Shown: piece after piece, positions 18,101 to 25,807 of the stretch
How the letters are laid out: every line of letters begins with the position of its first letter
Position numbering within the stretch: the first letter of the stretch is position 1
IMG/VR virus record: IMGVR_UViG_3300042564_002580
Location: 53,028-117,027 of that record
From: a virus
Strand: one strand, 5' to 3'
DNA length: 64,000 nt
The notes under the pieces: model-generated
What the model was told of the DNA's origin: nothing
Databases searched by the model: none
The model's input: only the letters and a program-made list of their open reading frames with translations
Made by a program: the position numbers and the translations under genes

Positions 18101-20743
18101 CCTTTCATAGCTGGACCAGCTATAACTAAAGCTAGGGCTGGTCTTTCAGGATTAGGATCTGGCGTCAAGGCAATTACTGCAGGCACAATGAGTTTAACTA
18201 AAGCTATGCATAATGTTTTAATGGTTGCAAAAGGATTTGGCCCAGTAGGGTTAGCAATAAGCGCAGTTTTTGCAGGCTTTAAGATTTACAAGAAAGTTCA
18301 GGATGATTGGCAAGACGCAAGAATGGGTCTTTCCATGACAGCTAAAGCTGCAGAGCAAGCTGGAGTAAAGTATTTTAACTTGCAAGAAACAATGCAGGGG
18401 TACATAGATAAACAAAAGTTAGCAACAGCAGCCGCAAAGGGTTCAGCAAATAGTTCAATTGGAATGCCTGGTCTTCCTCAGTCTATAGAAGAAATGAAAA
18501 AGGCAAAAGAAGAAGGTAAGGGATTAAAGGATCTAATTGAATCTATTAATAGATCAACTAGTACGCAAGAAACACAAAGACTGGTATCTAATCAAAAAGC
18601 TCAATACATTGCAGCTGGAATGAGTATTGAAGAAGCAAATAAAAAGATATATGGTGCTTTAGCTAATAGCGATAAAGCATCTCAAGCTTATACCATGCTT
18701 GCAAATACAGAATTTGGAGCAATAATAGACAAGTCTTCAGCAGCAGAATTTTCTGTTGGAAACCTTGTAAATACTTTAAGTAAGGGCCCAGGAACTGCCG
18801 ATTGGTATAAGGAAGTCGGGAATGGTTTTGAAGGCCTTATAAACGTTTTCTCTAATGCTACTAAATCTCTAATTGGCACTAAAGACGAGCTTGGAAACGT
18901 TATAGACGAGTATAAAGCATATGAAATGGTTATGTCAAAAGCAGAAGCAAATAATCCTGGAATGAATAAGGAGATTGGTTCAGACGTATATAGTAATCTT
19001 GAAAAGACCCAACCCCTTCTAGCATCAATAACAAATCAAACAGACAGCATAAAGGGAATTTTAGCAAAATGGAAGTTATTTACTTCTGGAATTAATATAG
19101 ATTTAAGTAAGATTGATTCTACCTTAGCAATAAAATTAGCTGGGTTTACATCAGCAATTGGAACAGGTATTGCTGAATTAACTAAAGCTGCTGATAACGC
19201 GACAACATATGGGAAAACTGGAGCAGCCTTAGCTAAGCTACAAAAAACAATCGCTGCAACTTCAGCTGCTTCACAAAGAGCAAATGCAGCTTCTCAAAGA
19301 AGCGCACAGGAAGAATTAAAAGCAATTGCTAAAAAGATTAAGCTTATAGAAGAAGAAAAGAATAAAAAGCTAGAAGCGTTAAGAGCAACTCAAGATGCAT
19401 CAAACTATGCTTTAGAGCTACAAAAGCTACAAATAGAGTATGCCGATGCGGTTTCTCGTGGAGATATGGCAGGAGCTGCATCAGCAAGAATAAGCATTGA
19501 TCAGCTTACATCTAATAGACAAAGCGAGCTTGCGGCTAAAGCCATTGAAGATGCTGCAAATAAAGCCAAAGCGCCTTTAGAAAAAGATGCTGAGCGCATA
19601 CAGGATAGGTCTGATAAAAAAACAATTGCTTTTCAGAATGCCACGGATAATGCCGCATTAGCTGGCGAAATAATGACAACCATTACTGGATTCCAAACAA
19701 AGTATAATGATTTAACAACTAGAGCCATTAACGCAAAGCTTCTTCCTGATAAAGAAAGAGCAGCAGAAGAGTTAAAAATTACTGAAGAGCTAGTAGCTCT
19801 TATTAAGGAAATTCAAAAGGCTGGTTCTGGAAGTACTACATCTGCAAAAACAGTAAGAGAGGCATTCGGCACGTATTTTGATAAAGACGGAAAGCCAATG
19901 TCTCCTGGAACCACAACTTCTGGATCTCCAGTTGGATTTGATAAAAATGGTAAGCCTATATTGTCTAGCACAACAACAGTCAATAAAGGTGTTACAGATG
20001 CATTCCAAAGAGATTTAGCTGCTGTAGAAAAGCTAGCAACAGCAATAACTGGAAATGTAACAATTAAGCAACTTCGTGATGACGTTGTAAAAGCACTAGG
20101 AGGCTACAAGGCACCCGCACCAAAGGGTACTGTTGAATTTGGAAAGGATACAGTTCAGCAAGGTAGAGGAAAAAATGCAATAGAGGCTGCTAAAAACGCA
20201 AGATCTTCTGGATCCTCAAAGATGGTTAGCATTAATGATGTTGTATGGTATAGATTTAGCTGGAATGGGAAAGAGTACATAAGTAATGATTCTGGAACAG
20301 AAGTTTATTCATGGGATGACCAGAAAAAAACTAAGGGTGCTAGAGTTAAGTATGCCAACGGAGGATTAGCTAAAAACTTTGCTCCAGGTGGAGGAGTTTA
20401 TGGTCCAGGAACTGGAACATCAGATTCTATACCAGCAATGTTATCAAATGGTGAATATGTTATTAGGGCTCAATCGGTTCAAGCAATAGGGGTTCCTATG
20501 CTAGACAAGATAAACAAATTAGCAGGCGGAGGAATGGTAAGTTATGATGTTCCTAGGATGTCAAGCGGTGGCCGAATAAGATTTAACGAAGGAGGCCTTG
20601 CTTCATCTGGAAGCACATTGTATAATATCAATGTAGAGCTTAATGGAACTAATCTTACAGCGGATCAAGTTGCTGCATCAATTCATAAAGAAATGAGAAT
20701 TAGAGAAATGGCTGCTGGAGTAAATAGAAGGGTTGGTGGATAA
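12170..20743 (+). CDS. Tape measure protein (2857 residues)
   Basis: The largest gene; its length sets tail length, and 2857 residues predict a long tail near 400 nm if the usual ratio holds. The GTG start shares a base with the chaperone stop. The N-terminal 500 residues are helical. Hydrophobic stretches occur near residues 532-565, 1970-1985 and 2023-2043. Gly-rich GPG/SIPAMLSNGEYVI modules, common in tape measures, lie near 900-1010 and 2740-2790. Residues around 1440-1650 resemble a HipA/PI-kinase-like fold (LYKVGNKKVFVKG, then LLLNNKDLSRANVYGN). That may be a domain insertion ejected with the tape measure. Confidence 0.92.
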   Translation: MADEQIVTSIVAKADLSSLVSEVHRASSSLQQLQRELLASNKAISASTKLANNLFRDTLTSSGQFSSHFVNLNSDVDKFGKNLDAGRLKLKNYFQTFREHATTQKGMIRELAKEQVMLQNSVLQPLGRNAQGLMQYNVMIPRGLDAVKNSAQLARMELQIMNRALSEGAGSLINWGKNTQWAGRQLTVGLTVPLTMFGSAAGKAFREADQELVRLTKVYGGLAATSAADLKAIREEVVQTAKTLSQTMGASFKDTIALGADIAATGKMGNDLLGSIEETTRLSILGEVDRQDAMKATLSIQTAFKQNTEQLTESINFLNAVENQTSTTLNDLVEAIPKAGPVIQQLGGSIEDLALYMTAMREGGINASEGANALKSGLASLINPTKQTVGMMSDFGIDVMGMVAKNTGNTTGLLIDLQGALDKLDPLSKARALEQMFGKFQFARMSALLNNLGKEGSQTLQVMDLMKASTSDLAGIAERELGMITESASGKYRKAIETLKATLAEVGEEFLGVATKIINAASKILDFFTNLPSPIKKALTFMAGFTALVGPLIMLTGVLANFFGYITKGIVQLRSFFMRANGWKMLTPEIIAAQKAAEMVENAFYSDAAAAQVLHNALQKLVLDYQNLQAASMKNAVPVNPGVTTVAGNTIVAAGRRVVDPNDPYVGDPNTRAMSHIRPRDPNAPATLFGGVPGAIPVNRGISRTPQIYMNDRLPNIEGLTSVKGISTGIVAPEAAKFHALMATLGMQTEQEVAMLKKTIAMGGTVSRELLDTFDDILPITQRFANSAAEQSALIVQQMRNAEITVDQAKARILALNAQIEADMGAAVSMYAAGKGRSIDLTKAPMMNQPVVDANGQFTLRDLYKKESNRTVMEEFGRVRGVRTFGAPYSIQTTRLPKFNEGGGVEDFGPGKTMVSGPSSINYDDRLGSVPIGGYVLNQSASMDPANAPLVEMAAATYEDGGKITAALTPREVVFGPRIQRMPELYAAVDAANNGYSFGGQIMRGTYGYGRESVLSIWARLVNSKDYPKVIKAATIASDAAILSALTGMDIKDATKRTTSDYDSATKHAKKAANANGTTKLEEFVKARTAQLIKLSKEHPDANLILDAYSNKNKYDQSAKASGHKKIDTTNYTRTMLSVVDDLVAQGIISPGQAKKVLGILGDVSASPDPIHKSHFMTAKESASIFKPGELEKLLVADGMSKAEAAKYAGITGVRSNNYVGQSAGLMGSFNTMFAGIASGKGGNFKDEISPFQDEAKRNFIEGIKKIKAKLGIKGKTTMPEIIKQLTTLKMKSGGGMYGRMIPTLGGRLASMNSSWMRPLTGPAVGFFNAGGPVGPADLSTIGNYEDSSGIFQRNVGMDPKLGFLMGGMIPGGSISRGRSNYGNIAPALRLLAPDKQLKILAKARELSSRGSLGKFADMPVTEYGHQISASTGMSYPVPGVSGLYKVGNKKVFVKGVPNELTAVHEPIGTQIARDLFGVHSPVQTARTVANPLDPTKKTKLLALESDYDPRFANTNVPWDEDTVLRQLANSLLLNNKDLSRANVYGNFNPDVGQAGVLPKASGNTRLASADEMNSMEKQAMINLLAVKGGARKDFARDTAPIISQMSPKKYGKKMKKILEDARPKLVKIINGLPVDLRPPYEAMLKRLDDGIEVDWSKYHAVHANPKYLNAGGPVGGGPVKRNRSAYGRPGNPAKRAAWEAEQRAQRERDAAAARSRAASHQISGQQALTSGLGREAVRTGTTSFYNPGQVIVNNALDPFRNSAMMKARYLEAGFNNLANSATKGAVTLRYGLMTSGTHVKQAYQEYTKKLVNSGRASLATMKMNAAIAQAAGSVFASGVRAENAGRLGQAYPGQYSINPATGLPINTATGKQVGMMSGPAIIGNWKQAGDGVNSRKVGTLGFRKTEYMVGDKVMTAAQMKAAGMAVPQKPMGMGGGAMGASMAGSMAGMAMMSQEKVLGMSGQAAGMGVMGAASILPFIAGPAITKARAGLSGLGSGVKAITAGTMSLTKAMHNVLMVAKGFGPVGLAISAVFAGFKIYKKVQDDWQDARMGLSMTAKAAEQAGVKYFNLQETMQGYIDKQKLATAAAKGSANSSIGMPGLPQSIEEMKKAKEEGKGLKDLIESINRSTSTQETQRLVSNQKAQYIAAGMSIEEANKKIYGALANSDKASQAYTMLANTEFGAIIDKSSAAEFSVGNLVNTLSKGPGTADWYKEVGNGFEGLINVFSNATKSLIGTKDELGNVIDEYKAYEMVMSKAEANNPGMNKEIGSDVYSNLEKTQPLLASITNQTDSIKGILAKWKLFTSGINIDLSKIDSTLAIKLAGFTSAIGTGIAELTKAADNATTYGKTGAALAKLQKTIAATSAASQRANAASQRSAQEELKAIAKKIKLIEEEKNKKLEALRATQDASNYALELQKLQIEYADAVSRGDMAGAASARISIDQLTSNRQSELAAKAIEDAANKAKAPLEKDAERIQDRSDKKTIAFQNATDNAALAGEIMTTITGFQTKYNDLTTRAINAKLLPDKERAAEELKITEELVALIKEIQKAGSGSTTSAKTVREAFGTYFDKDGKPMSPGTTTSGSPVGFDKNGKPILSSTTTVNKGVTDAFQRDLAAVEKLATAITGNVTIKQLRDDVVKALGGYKAPAPKGTVEFGKDTVQQGRGKNAIEAAKNARSSGSSKMVSINDVVWYRFSWNGKEYISNDSGTEVYSWDDQKKTKGARVKYANGGLAKNFAPGGGVYGPGTGTSDSIPAMLSNGEYVIRAQSVQAIGVPMLDKINKLAGGGMVSYDVPRMSSGGRIRFNEGGLASSGSTLYNINVELNGTNLTADQVAASIHKEMRIREMAAGVNRRVGG

Positions 20744-21333
20744 TGAGTTTTCAAAATTTAAGTAAAGCATCAATTCTGTACATTGAAGCGCTTGACCCAT
20801 TTGCAATTGATACAGCAAACAATAGTTTTTCTTACAAGGGTGCAACCTTGACTGCTCCAGGAAACACTTATTCAGCATCAGTTGCTACTAGAAATAACTT
20901 AGCATACAGCTCTGCAAACCAATTAAGATTTAGAAGAGTTTCAGAGCATAATAGACAGCCACTTTCAATTAATATTGATCGAATAGAGCAGTCTTCTCGA
21001 ATGGCTAATGGAACAACTAGAAAGTATTTTGTTGCAGACAAGCTAAACATATCTGTTTCTTGGGAAATGCTACCATCATTTAGAAATGAAACCGTAGATG
21101 GTGCTTGGGGCGCAGAGGATATAAAAAACTTTTATGAAAGCACAGCTGGTCGTGGAGCGTTTAGAATTAAATTAAATCCAACAGTCTTTTCACCAGATCT
21201 AATAACTGATTCAGCGGGAGCCCTGTCTGACGACTATACATATACCGTAATGTTTACATCATGCGACTTCACTCTTATTAAAAGAGGATTGCAGCCTTTT
21301 TGGAGTGTTAATATAACGCTGGAGCAAGTATGA
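20743..21333 (+). CDS. Distal tail protein (Dit-like)
   Basis: A 196-residue protein directly after the tape measure, where siphoviruses encode the distal tail protein linking tube to baseplate hub. It is beta-rich, with QLRFRRVSEHNRQPLSINIDRI, LNISVSWEMLPSFR, and a closing DFTLIKRGLQPFWSVNITLEQV strand. The ATG overlaps the previous stop by one base, and the end overlaps the next gene by four. The call is based on position and size. Confidence 0.65.
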   Translation: MSFQNLSKASILYIEALDPFAIDTANNSFSYKGATLTAPGNTYSASVATRNNLAYSSANQLRFRRVSEHNRQPLSINIDRIEQSSRMANGTTRKYFVADKLNISVSWEMLPSFRNETVDGAWGAEDIKNFYESTAGRGAFRIKLNPTVFSPDLITDSAGALSDDYTYTVMFTSCDFTLIKRGLQPFWSVNITLEQV

Positions 21334-24300
21334 TATCAGTATCAAATACCACTAAAGATTTACTTAAAAAGGGATATTCTATTTCAACTTCTGCGGGGGC
21401 GGTGATAGAATATAACCTTAACTCCATGGTTGAGTATATAAAAGCAACAACAAATCCAGAAAATATAGTAAACCCATATTCTAATGCTTTTAAAAAGTTG
21501 TTTCCAATAGATACAATATATAAGCCTTTTAGACCATTAGCCCCAGGAATTAAATACCTAGTTAATACAACAGGTAATACTGATACCCCTTTAAATTCTT
21601 TTGAAAGACCAAGAGATATAGACTTGGGAACAAAGCCTAGACTATATTACCCTGGCCCAGATATGACATACAAGTATTGGCTTGCTCCTAAGAATACAAA
21701 CATAGACATATCTTTGGAGTATTTTTCAGATGAAGCAAAGACTGTAGCAAAGATAGTACCAGCAAATAAAATAATTGCAAGATTTGAAACAAACCACGAT
21801 ACCCCAACATCATGGATAATAAGCGGTGTGAAGCAAGATGGAACAACAATATCTGCATCAGGCACATCTCTTAATTCAAGTGGGGAGGCAGTAATACATT
21901 ACAATGGAACTACATGGTCTACAACAGAACCTACTACATATACATCAACACAGTATTTAAAGAAAATATCTTTAACTGCAGTTAATTCAAATACTGGCAA
22001 ATTAATAGGTGTTATTGAATTAAGCCCAAGATGGGTTTTGCCAATTGATTCTGATTTAGTATCCTTTTCTGTTAATAAAGAAACAACTGCAGATGATGGA
22101 TCAATTGTTCCAGTTGGAATAATTACAGCAAATTACCTCAGCGTATCTTTAATGAAGCCACATTCAACTTCTAGATCAATAGTAGAATATAATGTAAAAA
22201 ACAATATTGATAATACAAAAATATATTTGTTTAAAAATTCTATTGTAAAGCCATATGTAAATATTGGGAATGGATCTAGTACTGAAAAAGTTCCTCAAGG
22301 TTTATTCTATGTTAACTCTTGGTCATTGAGTGAGTTTGGAGAGTCTGTAGTTGAGTGTACAGATGCTGCAAAAATATTACAAGACACTTTATGTCCACAA
22401 TTATTGGTTCAAGATTCACCAGTAACTGCAATAATAAAAAGAGTGCTTGACTCAGTTGGATTTTCTAATTACAGAATCAATGTTAAAAAAACAGATGGCA
22501 AGGTGGACGATAACTCTATTCCATCCTTATCTTATTGGTGGTCTGATGGAGATAAGACTGTGTGGGATGTTCTGCAGGAGCTGTGTAGAGATATTCAAAT
22601 GAACGCATTTGTAGACGAGTATAATGTTTTAAATTTTTATAGTAGAAACTTAATATATGATAAAACAGCTCCAACCACATGGACATTTACTAGCGAAGAC
22701 ATAAGCAACAACGGAGTATTATCTTACGCACCAAACATTGCAAGCCTTTCATCTAGAGAGATATTTTCTGCAAACCAGGTTAGAGTTAGATACTCTACTG
22801 CATTTGTGTCCACTAACGATCAATCTTCCTCACCACTTTGGAAATCTAGCGAGTCGTTTTTAGGAGCAGGATCCCTTGCAACAGACATATCAGACAGCAC
22901 TACAGTTTTTCAGCTAAATCCAAACACCATAAACTCAGCAAGGCCAGATAAAGTTCTAGATGCATTTAGCGGATACGTAATGATTAACGGTGAAATTATT
23001 GAGTACGATGGATTGTGGTACCAGTATGTTCCTTCTTCGGGCGGAGGACCTACAAGAGTTTTGATTAAAACCCAGTCAGACATATGGAAATATTCAGCGT
23101 TGTCAAAACCAGGATATAAAAACTTTTACCCAACTGGAGAATATAATATTAAAACCAGAGGTGCACTCTCAACATCTAAATCTGATCATAAAAAATCCCT
23201 AGACTCATATATAAATAAAGCTGGAGAAAACGATGCCAATAAGTTTAATAAGTATAATATTACTTTAGCAACTCCAGATATAGCAAAGCTAAAGCCTGGC
23301 GTAGGAAACCTTACAACTCCAGCAAGCACCACGGGAGAAACAGTTGCTAAAAGCTTTTTATCAATTTCAAGTTTAGATAAAGATAAAAAAACTTTTGATA
23401 TTGCAGTTAAACAGTTTAATTCAATAGACATTTCAAAACCATATTTGTCATTTGGTACAAGAATGTTTTTTGATAGTCAACTTAATACTCCAGAGCAGGT
23501 AGGCGGTATTGGATTTTGTCTAGATTCAACTGGTAAAAACGGATACTATGTTCTTGTGCGTACTACAGCATTCTCTGGTCTTCAAAAAGATATTATGATA
23601 GTTAGAGTTAATAACGATAAGCTTACAGTTTTAAAAGACAGCCAGCAGACGTCTACTAAAACATTAGCTGGAATTTATGCTGGAAGCTCTTACAACATAG
23701 ACGTGCTTGTTAAAAAAGAATCTTTAAAAAATACAATTACTGTTTTCATTAACGGGTTTAAGATAACAGCAACAGATTCTGGTAGTGATTCGGTTAATTT
23801 AACTATACCTCCTATGTCTCTTACAAAAAATGTAGGATTGCACTGCGGACAAGGAGTTGCGTATTTTGAGTACTTGTATGCTAAATCAATAGATGAGGCG
23901 GCGTACAAAACATTAAGCCTAAACAAGTCATTTGAGTATAATGGTGTATATTCTGATGACACAATATCAATGCTTTATGGAGATTTAATTTATAATGATG
24001 GAGAAACATCTCCAGACCAGAGTGGATCTCTTTTTGAATTTGGAACAACTGCAAGAGAAATTAGAAAAGTAAAAGTCTCTTATGACGACAGGCCAGCAGT
24101 CCCTATTCAATTTAGGACATCAATGAATAAGTATGCCACTGTGCTAGACCAAAGACTACAGCCATTTACTGCAGAAACTTATATATTGAATAATACATCT
24201 ACTACGGTAGTTCTAGATGATAGCAATTATACTAGCTTTTATGTGTTAGGAAATTCTATCAGAAGATCAGGTGTAATTGATTACGATACAGATCAGTCTA

Positions 24301-24584
24301 CTGATTCAGAAAATAAAGAGTCTGTTATATTTGATTCATCTTGGATACAGTCAGAAGAAGATGCAAAATCACTTGCAGAATGGATAAAGTCTAATTCTTT
24401 GAGTAAGGGCAGATTTGTAGAAATGACAATATTTGGAAATCCGATTATATCGGCAGGAGATATAGTGTCAATAAATTATCCGATTTTAGGCATGACAGAG
24501 AGTAGCGAAAAATACATAGTTACAAGGTGCTCTTTAAATTATCAGGAAGGGATAAGTACCTCAATTTCGTGTAGAGCTATCTAA
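21330..24584 (+). CDS. Baseplate hub / tail-associated protein with lectin-like domain
   Basis: A 1084-residue minor tail protein in the place of the Tal/gp27-like hub. The N-terminal 450 residues contain hub-like segments (WSLSEFGESVVECTDAAKILQD, WWSDGDKTVWDVLQELCRDIQMNAFVDE). Residues about 670-860 form a concanavalin-like insertion (FGTRMFFD, GGIGFCLDSTGKNGYYVLV, ITVFINGFKI). The C-terminus (SAGDIVSINYPILGMTESSEKYIVTRCSLNYQEG) is the typical end of hub proteins that orient the tail tip. It may bind surface sugars. Confidence 0.7.
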   Translation: MISVSNTTKDLLKKGYSISTSAGAVIEYNLNSMVEYIKATTNPENIVNPYSNAFKKLFPIDTIYKPFRPLAPGIKYLVNTTGNTDTPLNSFERPRDIDLGTKPRLYYPGPDMTYKYWLAPKNTNIDISLEYFSDEAKTVAKIVPANKIIARFETNHDTPTSWIISGVKQDGTTISASGTSLNSSGEAVIHYNGTTWSTTEPTTYTSTQYLKKISLTAVNSNTGKLIGVIELSPRWVLPIDSDLVSFSVNKETTADDGSIVPVGIITANYLSVSLMKPHSTSRSIVEYNVKNNIDNTKIYLFKNSIVKPYVNIGNGSSTEKVPQGLFYVNSWSLSEFGESVVECTDAAKILQDTLCPQLLVQDSPVTAIIKRVLDSVGFSNYRINVKKTDGKVDDNSIPSLSYWWSDGDKTVWDVLQELCRDIQMNAFVDEYNVLNFYSRNLIYDKTAPTTWTFTSEDISNNGVLSYAPNIASLSSREIFSANQVRVRYSTAFVSTNDQSSSPLWKSSESFLGAGSLATDISDSTTVFQLNPNTINSARPDKVLDAFSGYVMINGEIIEYDGLWYQYVPSSGGGPTRVLIKTQSDIWKYSALSKPGYKNFYPTGEYNIKTRGALSTSKSDHKKSLDSYINKAGENDANKFNKYNITLATPDIAKLKPGVGNLTTPASTTGETVAKSFLSISSLDKDKKTFDIAVKQFNSIDISKPYLSFGTRMFFDSQLNTPEQVGGIGFCLDSTGKNGYYVLVRTTAFSGLQKDIMIVRVNNDKLTVLKDSQQTSTKTLAGIYAGSSYNIDVLVKKESLKNTITVFINGFKITATDSGSDSVNLTIPPMSLTKNVGLHCGQGVAYFEYLYAKSIDEAAYKTLSLNKSFEYNGVYSDDTISMLYGDLIYNDGETSPDQSGSLFEFGTTAREIRKVKVSYDDRPAVPIQFRTSMNKYATVLDQRLQPFTAETYILNNTSTTVVLDDSNYTSFYVLGNSIRRSGVIDYDTDQSTDSENKESVIFDSSWIQSEEDAKSLAEWIKSNSLSKGRFVEMTIFGNPIISAGDIVSINYPILGMTESSEKYIVTRCSLNYQEGISTSISCRAI

Positions 24585-24593
24585 TAACGTAAT

Positions 24594-24601
24594 GGTATAA
24601 T
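24594..24601 (+). promoter_or_regulatory. Leaderless extended -10 promoter
   Basis: TGG-TATAAT with the hexamer at 24596-24601. ATG 24608 starts six bases later, with no room for a ribosome binding site. There is no obvious -35. Confidence 0.55.
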
Positions 24602-24607
24602 AAATAA

Positions 24608-24949
24608 ATGGGAATTGAATCAGGAAAAATTGCGGTCATATTTGATGATGACCCGCGTTTAGCCGCAGTATGGAAAGGTAAGTCTGGAGAGACTAAATCC
24701 GCTACACAATCGTTTCCATTTACAGCAACTACTTCTGGTGGTAATAACGACGACGGAGATGATGATCCAAAGAGCGGGAAAAGGCCTCAGCTTTCAGATA
24801 TAGTTTTAAAAGGATTTGAACTGTATGAGGATGCATCTGGAATGCAAAGAGCAAGAGCAAAGTTTAGAATTTATAATTCAAGCGAAGAGCAGATAGATGG
24901 ATTCCTGTATGCAATAACAATTTCAGATACCCAAGGAGGAAGATCATGA
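24608..24949 (+). CDS. Minor tail protein, small
   Basis: A 113-residue acidic protein between the hub and fibre genes. It has a flexible GGNNDDGDDDPKSGKRPQ linker between an N-terminal strand and a beta-rich C-terminal half (QRARAKFRIYNSSEEQIDGFLYAITIS). No family is recognised. It is coupled to the next gene by a four-base overlap and seems to be translated from a leaderless transcript. A tail-tip role is inferred from position only. Confidence 0.6.
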   Translation: MGIESGKIAVIFDDDPRLAAVWKGKSGETKSATQSFPFTATTSGGNNDDGDDDPKSGKRPQLSDIVLKGFELYEDASGMQRARAKFRIYNSSEEQIDGFLYAITISDTQGGRS

Positions 24950-25806
24950 TAACTAAATTTGGTAAGAGATTCCTTGCAAATTTTGTAGCAGGAAATTCTT
25001 CATTTGCTTCAAAAGAAATGGCTATCGGAATTGCAACAGGAACTGAGTATGCTTTGTCAGATAGCAACTCAAGATTAGGGTTTGAGTTTTATCGTGTTCC
25101 AATTAGGGTGGGCGGAATAGATATAGACTCCTCCGTATCACCAGTAAAGTATACAGTTATATATTCAGCTACACTTCCTACAAACATTGCAGGAAAAATA
25201 AATGAAATTGGAATCTACTCTGGTCAATCTTATTCAAGGAATTTATATGAAAGCAAATTCATATCTAATTTTGAATTGCCATATCAATGGAGTCCAGAAC
25301 CATCATTAGATCAAACAAATTATAGAGTTGGAGACAGCTCATTAATATTTACATCAAATGCGACGGCTCCAAGAGAGTACACACACGTACTTGATAGTAT
25401 GGATATATCTGGATACAACCCATCAGATACATTATCATTTTCATACAAAGCAAATGATGCAAACCTATCCTCATTAAAGGTAAGGCTATATAGCTCAGAT
25501 AACGATTATTTGGAGTTTACATTTACTGGACACTCAGTTGGATATAATATAAAGAATTTAAACATGTCTACTGGGGTATCAACAGGAACATTTAATCCAC
25601 AAAGTGTTGTTAAGTTAGGAATTATTGTTACTCCAACAACTGCTCAAACATCTGTATCTATGGATGGTCTTAGAATAAATGACGAGGACACCTTTGATCC
25701 AGAATACGGTTTAATAGCTAGGTCTTTACTAGACTCAACAATGATTAAAGTAATAGGACGAGAAGCAGCAATAGAATTTAAACTAGACCTATCGTTTGGC
25801 GAGTAA
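24946..25806 (+). CDS. Minor tail protein
   Basis: A 286-residue protein. The start MITKFGKRFLANFVAG with AIGIATGTEYALSDSNSRLGFEFYRVPI resembles fibre-attachment N-termini seen in actinophage minor tail proteins. SATLPTNIAGKINEIGIYSGQ follows. The second half is a beta-sandwich (DTLSFSYKANDANLSSLKVRLYSSDNDYLEFTF) that could be carbohydrate-binding. No enzyme motif is visible. It lies in the tail fibre cluster with overlaps on both sides. Confidence 0.65.
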   Translation: MITKFGKRFLANFVAGNSSFASKEMAIGIATGTEYALSDSNSRLGFEFYRVPIRVGGIDIDSSVSPVKYTVIYSATLPTNIAGKINEIGIYSGQSYSRNLYESKFISNFELPYQWSPEPSLDQTNYRVGDSSLIFTSNATAPREYTHVLDSMDISGYNPSDTLSFSYKANDANLSSLKVRLYSSDNDYLEFTFTGHSVGYNIKNLNMSTGVSTGTFNPQSVVKLGIIVTPTTAQTSVSMDGLRINDEDTFDPEYGLIARSLLDSTMIKVIGREAAIEFKLDLSFGE

Positions 25807-25807
25807 C